Part shown: piece after piece, positions 16,931 through 25,435 of the stretch | Layout: every line of letters begins with the position of its first letter | Numbering within the stretch: the first letter of the stretch is position 1 | Source: Nonlabens sp. Hel1_33_55 | Lineage (GTDB): Bacteria; Bacteroidota; Bacteroidia; Flavobacteriales; Flavobacteriaceae | Length of the DNA stretch: 64,000 nucleotides | Reading direction: 5' to 3' | Assembly: GCF_900101765.1 (NCBI RefSeq) | Contig: NZ_LT627735.1 | Coordinates: 2,573,501 to 2,637,500 of the forward strand | Notes under the pieces: generated by a model | Seen by the model: the letters and a program-made list of their open reading frames with translations, nothing else | The model's database searches: none | What the model was told of the DNA's origin: nothing | Made by a program: the position numbers and the translations under genes

Positions 16931-17263
16931 AAGAGATTACAGCCAGCAGTCACAGGTTTCAGCTATTTTAATACTTACAATAACCAAGCATAATAATTTG
17001 TTCATAGTTCATGTACCAAATTTTATGGCCATAACTGCATCATCACCTCAGATCAAGTTTCTTATCACTCCGAACTCCGAACTCCGAACTCCGAACTCCG
17101 AACTCCGAACTCCGAACTCCGAACTCCGAACTCCGAACTCCGAACTCCGAACTCCGAACTCCGAACTCCGAACTCCGAACTCCGAACTCCGAACTCCGAA
17201 CTCCGAACTCTGAACTCTGAACTCTCAAACTATTTCGTATTTTCATAGCAAAGAATTTATTGC
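16931..17263. other. Intergenic region before scoA
   Basis: 333 bases without a gene. The first 135 bases hold nothing recognised. The heptamer array fills 17067-17225, and 38 bases then separate it from the scoA ATG. A weak -7-like TATTTTCA lies in that last part. An open frame through the array exists only because the repeat has no stop codon and is not counted as a gene. Confidence 0.7.
17067..17225. repeat. Heptanucleotide tandem array (GAACTCC)n
   Basis: Nineteen perfect GAACTCC units (17072-17204) are followed by three GAACTCT variants (17205-17225) and preceded by a partial ACTCC. The unit length is not a multiple of three. The array ends 38 bases before the scoA start, where copy number change could move or space promoter elements. 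Confidence 0.97.
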
Positions 17264-17965
17264 ATGATTAATAGAACAGTGGCTGGTGTTAAAGAAGCAC
17301 TCGCTGGAGTAAAAAGCGGTATGACGTTGATGGTAGGCGGTTTTGGCCTGTCTGGAATCCCAGAGAACAGCATCGCACAATTGGTGGAAATAGGCGCTAC
17401 AGATTTAACCTGTATTTCAAATAATGCAGGTGTAGATGATTTTGGATTGGGTCTATTGCTCCAAGGCAAGCAAATCAAAAAAATGATCTCTTCTTATGTA
17501 GGAGAAAACGACGAGTTTGAACGCCAGATGTTGAGTGGTGAATTGGAAGTAGAACTTATCCCACAAGGAACCCTAGCCGAGCGTTGCCGCGCAGCACAAG
17601 CAGGAATTCCAGCTTTCTACACACCTGCAGGCTACGGCACAGAGGTCGCCGAAGGAAAGGAAGAAAGAGAATTCAATGGCAAGCCTCATATTCTAGAGCA
17701 CGCTTTCAAAGCAGATTTTGCTCTTGTAAAAGCATGGAAAGGCGACACCGCAGGAAACCTAATATTTAAAGGAACGGCAAGAAACTTCAATCCAGTCATG
17801 TGCGGCGCTGCTATCATCACCGTTGCTGAAGTAGAAGAATTAGTGCCAGCAGGAGAACTGGATCCCAATCAGATCCACATACCGGGAATATTTGTCAAGC
17901 GTATTTTTCAAGGAGAAAAGTATGAGAAGCGTATTGAACAAAGGACCGTTAGAACTAAAAACTAA
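17264..17965 (+). CDS. scoA: 3-oxoacid CoA-transferase subunit A
   Basis: The 233-residue alpha subunit of the enzyme that moves CoA from succinyl-CoA to acetoacetate. The glycine-rich GMTLMVGGFGLSGIPEN segment near residue 20 is the family signature. The conserved YGTEVAEGKEEREFNGK region follows near residue 125. scoB follows after 57 bases. The heptamer array lies just upstream. Confidence 0.94.
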   Translation: MINRTVAGVKEALAGVKSGMTLMVGGFGLSGIPENSIAQLVEIGATDLTCISNNAGVDDFGLGLLLQGKQIKKMISSYVGENDEFERQMLSGELEVELIPQGTLAERCRAAQAGIPAFYTPAGYGTEVAEGKEEREFNGKPHILEHAFKADFALVKAWKGDTAGNLIFKGTARNFNPVMCGAAIITVAEVEELVPAGELDPNQIHIPGIFVKRIFQGEKYEKRIEQRTVRTKN

Positions 17966-18022
17966 TTTAAACATCAATTCTGGTCAAGGCTTAGCTCAGA
18001 TCTAGAAGAGAACAAATTATAT

Positions 18023-18676
18023 ATGTTAGACAAAATAGGCATAGCAAAAAGAATCGCCCAAGAAGTTAAGGACGGCTATTATGTAAATTTAGGAATCGGT
18101 ATTCCAACTTTGGTGGCAAACTACGTTCCTGATGGCATTGATGTAGAATTTCAGTCAGAGAACGGCGTTTTGGGAATGGGACCTTTCCCATTTGAAGGAG
18201 AAGAAGATGCAGACGTGATCAACGCAGGAAAGCAAACCATCACCACATTACCGGGCGCTAGCTTTTTTGATAGTGCGACCAGTTTTGGGATGATACGTGG
18301 TCAACATGTGGATCTTACCATTTTGGGCGCTATGGAAGTAGCAGAAAACGGTGATATCGCCAACTGGAAAATTCCAGGCAAAATGGTAAAGGGCATGGGC
18401 GGCGCCATGGACCTTGTCGCCAGTGCCGAGAATATTATTGTAGCCATGATGCATACCAATCGCGCTGGAGAATCCAAGCTTTTGAAAGAATGCAGTTTAC
18501 CGCTCACTGGAGTGAATTGCATCACAAAAGTAGTTTCCAATATGGCCGTGATTGAAATAACAGACAAAGGCTTCAAGCTTTTGGAACGAGCACCTGGTGT
18601 TACTGTTGAAGAAATTCAAGCCGCAACAGAAGGCACACTTATAGTGGAAGGCGAGATTCCTGAAATGGTTATTTGA
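18023..18676 (+). CDS. scoB: 3-oxoacid CoA-transferase subunit B
   Basis: The 217-residue beta subunit. The catalytic Glu that forms the CoA thioester is in FQSENGVLGMGPFP. GIGIPTLVANYVPDG near residue 30 is also typical. Its TGA overlaps the ATG of the next gene by one base. Confidence 0.95.
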   Translation: MLDKIGIAKRIAQEVKDGYYVNLGIGIPTLVANYVPDGIDVEFQSENGVLGMGPFPFEGEEDADVINAGKQTITTLPGASFFDSATSFGMIRGQHVDLTILGAMEVAENGDIANWKIPGKMVKGMGGAMDLVASAENIIVAMMHTNRAGESKLLKECSLPLTGVNCITKVVSNMAVIEITDKGFKLLERAPGVTVEEIQAATEGTLIVEGEIPEMVI

Positions 18677-19314
18677 TGAAGTTTAGATACATCATTGATC
18701 CACAATACCAATCGCAGGATTATTTCCCAATCGACCTTTCCATTCACAATTCATTTTGGGATAAAAATGACGTGAGCGACATTCTAACCATGGAAAATTT
18801 TCTGGAAGAACAGCGCAATACATCAGGAAAGTTTGTGGCGCATGGCGGTTACAAGGAGCAGCGCGCTTTGTATAGGAAATCGGCGAGATTTCAGGACGGT
18901 GCTGTTCGTGATGTACATATGGGCATCGACTTATGGGCTCCAGCGGGCACTAATGTTCATGCGATTATGGATGGAAAAGTTCACTCATTTGCAGACAATG
19001 ATGATGCAGGCAATTATGGACCTACGATTATTCTGGAACACGATTATCAGGGCGACAAACTCTACAGTCTCTACGGTCATCTCTCTAAATCTGATATGCA
19101 GCGATGGGAAATAGGAGCTCGCTTTCGCGAAAGCGAACAAATTGCAACCCTAGGAACACCTCAAGAAAATGGTGGTTATTCGCCTCATTTGCATTTTCAA
19201 TTAATGACGACCATGCAGGACTACGCTGGTGATTTCCCAGGAGTAATTGCCGAAAATGATCTTGAAAAATATTCAGAAATTATACTTGATCCCAATCCAT
19301 TTATCTTCGGGTGA
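18676..19314 (+). CDS. M23 family peptidase (LytM domain)
   Basis: About 212 residues with no clear signal peptide. The zinc ligands are complete: HMGID for the HxxxD pair and HLHF for the HxH motif, so a peptidoglycan endopeptidase activity is possible. The ATG at 18676 overlaps the scoB stop; a TTG one codon earlier is less likely. Palindrome copy 8 encodes RFRES in the turn EIGARFRESEQIATLG. That turn has the usual spacing of the VGxxVxxGxxIxxxG loop, so the palindrome replaced sequence and was not inserted. Confidence 0.88.
   Translation: MKFRYIIDPQYQSQDYFPIDLSIHNSFWDKNDVSDILTMENFLEEQRNTSGKFVAHGGYKEQRALYRKSARFQDGAVRDVHMGIDLWAPAGTNVHAIMDGKVHSFADNDDAGNYGPTIILEHDYQGDKLYSLYGHLSKSDMQRWEIGARFRESEQIATLGTPQENGGYSPHLHFQLMTTMQDYAGDFPGVIAENDLEKYSEIILDPNPFIFG
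19120..19135. repeat. Palindrome copy 8 (in M23 gene)
   Basis: Perfect CGCTTTCGCGAAAGCG, read as RFRES inside the LytM domain. Confidence 0.95.
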
Positions 19315-20408
19315 TGGATCAACAGGAATTGCTGTCACTTCTCGCTTTAAAAAAGGCACCGCTTATAGGCGATATCATGGCCAAAAAGTTGATCAGAACC
19401 TTTGGCAGCGCAACAGCAGTTTTTGAACAACCTTATCGAGAGATTGCCGCCATTGAGGGAATAGGAGAGAAGAAAGCCCAATTCATCAGAGCAAAAGACC
19501 TTTTCAAAAAGGCAGAAGACGAGCTCAAATTCGTTGAGGAGAATAACCTCAAATACCGAATTTATTATAATGATGATTATCCAGAGCGATTAAAATATTG
19601 CGTCGATGGACCTATCCTTTTCTTTGAAAATGGATCCATTAACTGGAGCAATCCCTACACGTTAAGTATTGTAGGAACCAGACAAATTACTAGTCAAGGC
19701 AGCGCGTTTCTAGAAAAATTCATGGCAGAAATTGCGCCACTCAAACCTACCATCATCAGTGGTTATGCTTATGGAGTAGATATTCTTGCTCACAAGCTGG
19801 CGATAGAACACGGTTTACAAACAATTGCGGTGATGGCGCATGGATTGAATCAGACGTATCCGCGTAATCATGCAGCTCATAATATTGATGTCAAAAAGAA
19901 TGGTGGCTTTATCACCGATTTCTGGAGCTCAGATACTTTTGATCGCAATAATTTTTTAGGAAGAAATCGCATCATTGCAGGTTTGAGCGAGGCAACCATC
20001 GTCATTGAAAGCGCTGATAAAGGCGGCTCGCTAGTAACGGCAGATCTTGCAGTTGGCTATAATCGAGAGGTTTTTGCAGTTCCTGGCCGTGTCAACGACA
20101 AATATTCTTCAGGCTGTAATAGTTTGATCAAACAAGCCAAGGCACACATGCTTACCACAGCAGCAGACATTCCATATATCTTGGGCTGGCAGAAAAATGA
20201 GGTTTCCATTCAAAAACAATTGTTTGTAGAACTGGATAAAGATGAACGAGCGATCTACACATTCTTGCAAGGTCAGGATAAAGAGCTGCTCGATATCATT
20301 GCCTTGAATACAAAGATGCCTGTACACAAGGTGGCATCCATTTTAATGTCTATGGAATTGAAAGGTGTGGTGAAACCGTTGCCAGGTAAATTATTTATGT
20401 TGTCGTAA
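19314..20408 (+). CDS. dprA: DNA-processing protein DprA
   Basis: About 364 residues. It loads RecA on incoming single-stranded DNA in natural transformation. An N-terminal helix-hairpin-helix part (IAAIEGIGEKKAQ) is followed by the Rossmann-like DprA domain (SIVGTRQITSQG, ISGYAYGVDILAH, GRNRIIAGLSEATIVIE). A winged-helix tail follows (about 300-364). The start overlaps the M23 stop as TGATG. It is the last gene of the scoA operon. Confidence 0.94.
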   Translation: MDQQELLSLLALKKAPLIGDIMAKKLIRTFGSATAVFEQPYREIAAIEGIGEKKAQFIRAKDLFKKAEDELKFVEENNLKYRIYYNDDYPERLKYCVDGPILFFENGSINWSNPYTLSIVGTRQITSQGSAFLEKFMAEIAPLKPTIISGYAYGVDILAHKLAIEHGLQTIAVMAHGLNQTYPRNHAAHNIDVKKNGGFITDFWSSDTFDRNNFLGRNRIIAGLSEATIVIESADKGGSLVTADLAVGYNREVFAVPGRVNDKYSSGCNSLIKQAKAHMLTTAADIPYILGWQKNEVSIQKQLFVELDKDERAIYTFLQGQDKELLDIIALNTKMPVHKVASILMSMELKGVVKPLPGKLFMLS

Positions 20409-20443
20409 TTAGATAATACTGGCTATCGTGTTGGTAATTGTTA

Positions 20444-20459
20444 CGCTTTCGCGAAAGCG
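20444..20459. repeat. Palindrome copy 9 (after dprA)
   Basis: Perfect CGCTTTCGCGAAAGCG, 35 bases past the dprA stop and before the convergent terminator. Confidence 0.95.
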
Positions 20460-20493
20460 GAATTCCCTACAGACCTCAATAAAAATATGGAGC

Positions 20494-20527
20494 AAAAAAA
20501 AGAGACCCTAGTTGGGTCTCTCTCTTT
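20494..20527. terminator. Terminator between convergent dprA and lipoprotein genes
   Basis: AGAGACCC pairs with GGGTCTCT around TAGTT. The seven-A run on the left becomes a strong T run on the minus strand; the right side has a weaker T-rich tail. It thus serves mainly the minus-strand lipoprotein gene. Confidence 0.85.
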
Positions 20528-20570
20528 TCTACAATCTACTCTACAAATTGTACTATAAAATCGTTGTGTA

Positions 20571-21590
20571 TTACTCTACGTTAAGGTAGATGCTGGAGAT
20601 ACCAGATACGGACTGTTGCATCATGGGCTTCATGTTTCCAGTGGTGTTCATGTCAAAGGCAAGTGCCATGCCACCGTTGGTAGCGCGCTCTGCCGTGTAA
20701 AGGACCTTTCCAATGTTGTCGTACTCAAGATCAACTGGGTTACCTAGCATGCTTTCTGCACCGCTTACCGTGTTTACCTCGCTTATCGTACCGTAAGCCT
20801 CAAGACCGCTGTAGATGACAGAGAAGTTCTTGATCGTGTGGATCGCACCGTCGCTGTCGTCCAATGGGTTTCTAACATCTGCAAGGAAGAGTTGGTCCTC
20901 AACCTCGTCATAGGTGATTCCTCTTAAGGACTGTGCACCTTCAATGGTGATCTGGTCGTCTGCAGTAAGCTCACCACTAGGCTTTGAGAAGAAGTCGTTG
21001 TAGACTGCTATCCTACCGCTGTTGTCGATGGCTGCATATAAGGTGTTACCCGCAAGGAAGATTCCCCAGTGTTGGTTACCGGTCTCATATACGTTTACCA
21101 GTCTAACACTGTTTGATGTGGACTCATATACATAGAACTTGTTGCTGTCGCGTGGTCCCGTAGCATCAGAGGATACCACGATACGGTCTCCAGAGATGGC
21201 AATGTCTCTTGGGTTCTCTACCTGTACGTCAGACATGATGGATGGTGCAAGTGCCGCACCGGACTCGTTGTTGTTGAGGTTCTCAAATACCAAGACGTTA
21301 CGCTCTGATCTTGACGCCTCAAAAAGACAGTCGTTGATTGGATCGTAGTGGATACCGTTACCGTCTGTACTTGCAGACTTGAATGATTTGTTGGTGATGT
21401 TCTTTCTATCAGTCATATCAAACATGTTGATCTTGCCTGATGTGTTGCTGCCTGTAAATAAGGTTACCTTGGGACCGTTTACCAGTGCGCTGGTATCGTC
21501 GATACTATCCATGCCCTCAGAGTCAGTGGAGCAGGAAACAAAGGTTGCTGCTGTAAAAAGGATGGCTGCGGTGAGTGTAAATTTTTTCAT
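20571..21590 (-). CDS. Secreted beta-propeller-like lipoprotein
   Basis: 339 residues with a lipoprotein signal (TAATFVSC, Cys20). The body has repeated short motifs of the type xxIAISGDRIVVSSD, HWGIFLAGNTLYAAIDNSGRIAVYN and LRGITYDEVEDQLFLAD. These fit the blades of a YncE/NHL-type propeller. The function is unknown. In the parts counted its GC content is near 48-55 percent, higher than its neighbours, which could mean high expression or recent transfer. It stands alone behind its own terminator. Confidence 0.75.
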   Translation of the reverse strand: MKKFTLTAAILFTAATFVSCSTDSEGMDSIDDTSALVNGPKVTLFTGSNTSGKINMFDMTDRKNITNKSFKSASTDGNGIHYDPINDCLFEASRSERNVLVFENLNNNESGAALAPSIMSDVQVENPRDIAISGDRIVVSSDATGPRDSNKFYVYESTSNSVRLVNVYETGNQHWGIFLAGNTLYAAIDNSGRIAVYNDFFSKPSGELTADDQITIEGAQSLRGITYDEVEDQLFLADVRNPLDDSDGAIHTIKNFSVIYSGLEAYGTISEVNTVSGAESMLGNPVDLEYDNIGKVLYTAERATNGGMALAFDMNTTGNMKPMMQQSVSGISSIYLNVE

Positions 21591-22011
21591 TGTGTAGAGA
21601 TTTAGATTGTTATCGTTTTATTGATGATCCAAATATGCGACACATTTACACGATAAACAAACACAAAACATCGATAAAGTGTAATTTATGCATTTAACTA
21701 TCTAATAAACAGTATAATAAATCAATATCATAAAATGACCTTAAACTACACTTAAACAGATAATCGTGTATTTGAACTGATATTTTACTAAAAATATTGA
21801 GAACTTAAAATCTCGAAACAACGGAAATTGTAACAAAAGACACCTGTTTTGAAGTTATCGGTGCATAAATTGAAGCGAAAACCTGTCCATAGAAGAAAGT
21901 TAGATTGCTTACGTTTCTACAACCACAGATGATTCAGGAATTTTAAAAAGTAAGAAATTTTTCTTTCAAGGTCTTTGTAGAAGAAAAATCATGGATTAAG
22001 AAAGAAGTTGA
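21591..22011. other. AT-rich intergenic region
   Basis: About 420 bases between the trpS stop and the start of the propeller lipoprotein, both on the minus strand. No open frame, repeat or clear TAnnTTTG promoter was found. It may hold a long leader or distal control sites of the lipoprotein gene. Confidence 0.5.
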
Positions 22012-22980
22012 CTAGTATCCCAGCTTTTCACGAACTCTCGCCAAAACATCATCTGCAACCAACTTAGCTTTCGCTGCACCTTCATTAAGAGCAGCATCAA
22101 TTTCATGCTTATTGCTCATGAAGTGTTCAAAACGCTCGCGGGTTTCACTAAATCTTGAAAGTATCAATTCCAGCAAGGCCTTCTTTGCATGTCCATAGCC
22201 GTAATTGCCTGCTTCATAATTACTGCGCATTTCTGCAGTTTGTTGGGCTGTTGCTAGCAATTTATAGATTGCAAAAACGTTGCAGGTGTCTGGATCTTTG
22301 GGTTCTTCCAGCGGCGTGCTGTCCGTTTCAATGGACATGACTTGTTTTTTCAATTGCTTTTCTGGAAGGAAAATATTGATCAGGTTATCGCGAGATTTAC
22401 TCATCTTCTCTCCGTCAGTTCCTGGAACGTACATGGTACCTTCTTGAATTTTGGCTTGAGGTTCGATTAGTGTATCGCCCATTTGATTATTGAAGCGACC
22501 TGCAACATCACGCGCCATTTCCAGATGTTGCAATTGATCCTTACCCACTGGAACGACTTGAGCATCGTACAACAGGATATCTGCTGCCATCAACATAGGA
22601 TACGTGAATAAACCAGCATTTACATCATTCAATCGGTCTGATTTGTCCTTGAAGCTGTGAGCAAGCGTTAAGCGTTGATAAGGATAGAAGCAATTGAGGT
22701 ACCAATTAAGCTCAGTCACTTGTGGCACATCGCTCTGTCTATAAAATGTAGTACGACTCGAGTCCAGACCGCAGGCCATCCATGTGGCAGCAGTTGCATA
22801 AGTATTCTCACGCATGGTCTCACCATCCTTGATTTGCGTCAAGGAATGAAAGTCTGCTATAAAAAGAAAGGAATCATTATCTGGTTTTGAGGCCATCTTG
22901 ATGGCAGGCAGTATAGCGCCCAGCAAGTTTCCTAAATGAGGTATTCCAGTTGATTGTATTCCCGTAAGTACTCTAGCCAT
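22012..22980 (-). CDS. trpS: Tryptophanyl-tRNA synthetase
   Basis: Class I synthetase of 322 residues that charges tRNA-Trp. The HIGH-like motif is GIPHLGN (TGIQSTGIPHLGNLLGA) and the KMSKS loop is EKMSKSRDN near residue 195. The length is normal for the bacterial enzyme. It is divergent from plsC, with both promoters in the short shared region. Confidence 0.97.
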   Translation of the reverse strand: MARVLTGIQSTGIPHLGNLLGAILPAIKMASKPDNDSFLFIADFHSLTQIKDGETMRENTYATAATWMACGLDSSRTTFYRQSDVPQVTELNWYLNCFYPYQRLTLAHSFKDKSDRLNDVNAGLFTYPMLMAADILLYDAQVVPVGKDQLQHLEMARDVAGRFNNQMGDTLIEPQAKIQEGTMYVPGTDGEKMSKSRDNLINIFLPEKQLKKQVMSIETDSTPLEEPKDPDTCNVFAIYKLLATAQQTAEMRSNYEAGNYGYGHAKKALLELILSRFSETRERFEHFMSNKHEIDAALNEGAAKAKLVADDVLARVREKLGY

Positions 22981-22997
22981 TGCTTATAATTGAGCGA

Positions 22998-23029
22998 CAA
23001 AGATAATTGCTTACAACGTGAAAGCACAA
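22998..23029 (-). promoter_or_regulatory. Promoter for trpS
   Basis: On the minus strand a -7 TATCTTTG (22998-23005) and a -33 TTG (23027-23029) are 21 bases apart. Start near 22991 leaves about 10 bases before the ATG at 22980. Confidence 0.65.
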
Positions 23030-23044
23030 GAACTGGATCAAGGT

Positions 23045-23075
23045 GTTGTGGCGCATTTTAATTCTGCTATTTTTG
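23045..23075 (+). promoter_or_regulatory. Promoter for plsC
   Basis: A -33 TTG (23045-23047) and a -7 TATTTTTG (23068-23075) are 20 bases apart. The predicted start (about 23081) falls at the ATG at 23082, which implies a leaderless mRNA and rules out the upstream start at 23043. Confidence 0.65.
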
Positions 23076-23081
23076 GAGCTC

Positions 23082-23843
23082 ATGAAATGGATGCGATACA
23101 TATTAATGCCTTTATACAGGGTTTGGTTCTACATCCTACTGGGATTACCCATAATTATCATGTTTCCGTTTTTAGTGCTCGCTACACTTTCTGAAAAAAC
23201 ATACGGTGCTTTTTTTAAGATGGCCCAAATATGGGCGGCAGTTATCATTTATGGAATGGGTTGGTGGCCTAAGGTTTACCGTGATGCGCATATGAAAAAA
23301 GGGAATAGCTATATGCTTGTTGCGAACCATAGCAGTATGGCAGATATCATGCTCATGCTGCTCGTGGCTAAAAACCCGTTTGTATTTGTGGGAAAGGCAG
23401 AACTAGTGAAGATTCCAATCTTTGGCTTTTTCTATAAACGTACTTGTATTCTTGTTGACCGTGGTGATCCCAAAAGTCGCAAAGCAGTTTTTGACAGCGC
23501 TAGCCGAAGGCTGGAAAGCGGTGTAGGCATTTGTATTTTCCCAGAAGGCGGCGTACCTGAAGACAGATCGTTGTTGTTGGACAGCTTTAAGGATGGCGCT
23601 TTTCGCCTTGCGATTGAACATCAGATTCCTGTAGTTCCCATGAGTTTTTACGATAATAAAAAGCGATTTCCTTTTTCCTTTTTCCATGGGTCACCAGGAA
23701 TCATGCGTGCAAGGACTCTTCAGATCCAACAAACTCAAGGCTTGCAATTGCCTGGAGATAAAGTTCGCTTTCGCGAAAGCGTAAGAAATATCATCCTCAA
23801 CGATCTTACCAAACATCAGGAAATAAAAAACCGCCCTGCATAG
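23082..23843 (+). CDS. plsC: 1-acylglycerol-3-phosphate acyltransferase
   Basis: Membrane acyltransferase of about 253 residues that makes phosphatidic acid. The N-terminal membrane helix is followed by the catalytic NHSSMAD (HX4D motif) and FPEGGVPED (block III). The open frame starts at 23043, but the promoter lies inside that extension, so the ATG at 23082 (MKWMRYILMPLYR) is used. Palindrome copy 10 encodes RFRES close to the C-terminus. A weak terminator overlaps the stop. Confidence 0.92.
   Translation: MKWMRYILMPLYRVWFYILLGLPIIIMFPFLVLATLSEKTYGAFFKMAQIWAAVIIYGMGWWPKVYRDAHMKKGNSYMLVANHSSMADIMLMLLVAKNPFVFVGKAELVKIPIFGFFYKRTCILVDRGDPKSRKAVFDSASRRLESGVGICIFPEGGVPEDRSLLLDSFKDGAFRLAIEHQIPVVPMSFYDNKKRFPFSFFHGSPGIMRARTLQIQQTQGLQLPGDKVRFRESVRNIILNDLTKHQEIKNRPA
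23766..23781. repeat. Palindrome copy 10 (in plsC)
   Basis: Perfect CGCTTTCGCGAAAGCG near the 3' end of plsC, read as RFRES. Confidence 0.95.
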
Positions 23844-23866
23844 CGACAGGACGGTTCCACTTTTTC
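23831..23866 (+). terminator. Possible terminator of plsC
   Basis: CCGCCCTG pairs with CAGGACGG with one mismatch around the plsC stop codon, and a five-T run follows after a short gap. It is a weak match to the form. Confidence 0.45.
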
Positions 23867-23951
23867 ATTGCATTAATTGAGTTCAATGATTAACCAACCT
23901 CAATCTCTTTTTCATATTCCCACAGGTGCCTGCAATGACAACAATCTGCGG

Positions 23952-25433
23952 TTAAAATCTATACATCAAACCAGTATATACACCAATTGTGTATGGTCTG
24001 AAATCTGCTGTGTTTTCTTTTAAACTGCTTAATTGATACTTGAAAGTAGGCTCCAGAGTAAGTCCTAAGTTCTTTGCAAATTGATAATCTATGCCCAAAC
24101 CAAAATTGGCGCTCTGATTAAAATCACTAAAATTATCATCACTACCCAGATCCAACCTTCGCGTATCGTTTACAATGCTCACATTATTATTAGTCAATAA
24201 AAGCGCACTGAAACCTCCCAAAACACTCACGCCAAATTTTTTATCTACTAACCTGTAGCTAACCTCAAATGGCATTTCCAGATATCCCAATTGCTGGCTC
24301 ATTTCACCATTGAAACTAGAAACTACCTGTGCGCTTCTCAACTCTTGATCAAAGCTATTCATGCTGGCAAACATCGCTGGCCGTGGCGCATTAACGGCGC
24401 TCACATCATAGATTGTCCTGGCCTGATCATTATTAAGAATCAAAGTGTTGGCGTTCAACCCATAATTAATATTTTCATTATTATAGTTCACATTCACTTG
24501 ATGTAGACCTGTACGCACTGACCATCGTGAATCAATCGCATAGGAAACAGCGACACCATAACTTATATCAGTCTGTGCATTCTGGCTATCTCGAGATACT
24601 CGATCATTAATGGAGGAACCATTCAGGCTGCTTGCATATACAGGAGCCACCACAGTAGCGGCACTCCATTTCTTGCTTTTCACTGGATCTTCTTCTTTGT
24701 CACTAACATTATTTGCAGCAGCTATATCTTCTAGACTTTCCAAGGATGCCCTTTCCTTATCCAAATCTTCAGACTCTGTTGGCGATTGATCCATAGCGAC
24801 TGCATCTTCAATGGCCTGGTCAATAACAGGCTTAGATGCTTGATCTTTCAAGTTTCCATTATCAGCAGTGTTTGCGTTGCTATTTGAAGCTGTATTATCA
24901 TTGGATGCAGATGAATTGCTGTTTTGGGCAATACTATTCTCTTGCTGGTTCAGATTAGCTTTATTTTCTTGAGGTGCCTGATTAACTTCCTTTCCAATCT
25001 TACTGGGCTCTTCATTATCAGACCTATTGGCTATACTGTTATCATTATTATTGGTAACAGTTCCATTTACATCTTGATTTGGTTCGTTATTAAAACGCTC
25101 ACCTGAAGAATCAATACTGTCTGACGTTGAAGAATCTGAATCATCAATTACGATTCCTTCATTTTTTATTGGATCACCATTTTCCAAGGATTCTTCAATC
25201 ACTATATTTTCGTTGGATATAGTGTCATCAGTATTCCAAATAAATACAGATAATAATACCGCAAGAACAGCAGCGACTCCGGCAACTTTCCACCATAACG
25301 GTAGTATTGCTGGTCGCTTCTTATCTTTATTCAGTCGAGCCTCAATGGCATCCCAAGACTCAGCTGGTGCAGCTGGTTTGAAATCCCTGAACTTCTCCTG
25401 GAATAATCGGTCTATGTTCTTTTTGTCTTCCAT
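23952..25433 (-). CDS. Putative dual-membrane anti-sigma factor with outer-membrane beta-barrel (Dma-like)
   Basis: 493 residues in four parts. Residues 1-45 are a charged cytoplasmic segment (IDRLFQEKFRDF, SWDAIEARL) of the kind that binds ECF sigma factors. A single membrane helix spans about 46-66. A long linker (about 70-255) is rich in Asn, Ser, Asp and Gln. The C-terminus (about 256-493) is a beta-barrel with alternating strands that ends in Tyr-Arg-Phe, the outer-membrane signal. This is the layout of the Dma proteins of Bacteroides, which cross both membranes. The sigma gene lies two bases upstream. Confidence 0.75.
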   Translation of the reverse strand: MEDKKNIDRLFQEKFRDFKPAAPAESWDAIEARLNKDKKRPAILPLWWKVAGVAAVLAVLLSVFIWNTDDTISNENIVIEESLENGDPIKNEGIVIDDSDSSTSDSIDSSGERFNNEPNQDVNGTVTNNNDNSIANRSDNEEPSKIGKEVNQAPQENKANLNQQENSIAQNSNSSASNDNTASNSNANTADNGNLKDQASKPVIDQAIEDAVAMDQSPTESEDLDKERASLESLEDIAAANNVSDKEEDPVKSKKWSAATVVAPVYASSLNGSSINDRVSRDSQNAQTDISYGVAVSYAIDSRWSVRTGLHQVNVNYNNENINYGLNANTLILNNDQARTIYDVSAVNAPRPAMFASMNSFDQELRSAQVVSSFNGEMSQQLGYLEMPFEVSYRLVDKKFGVSVLGGFSALLLTNNNVSIVNDTRRLDLGSDDNFSDFNQSANFGLGIDYQFAKNLGLTLEPTFKYQLSSLKENTADFRPYTIGVYTGLMYRF

Positions 25434-25435
25434 TA

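Noticed and set aside
16917..17213. Open frame of 98 codons across the heptamer array
   Set aside because: It exists only because the GAACTCC unit gives no stop in this frame; the protein is a PNSELRT repeat with no start signal and overlaps the end of the reductase gene.
17067..17225. CRISPR array
   Set aside because: The unit is seven bases with no spacers and no cas genes nearby; it is a simple tandem repeat.
23043..23081. Longer plsC start at 23043
   Set aside because: A well-spaced promoter lies inside the extension, so the mRNA cannot contain it.
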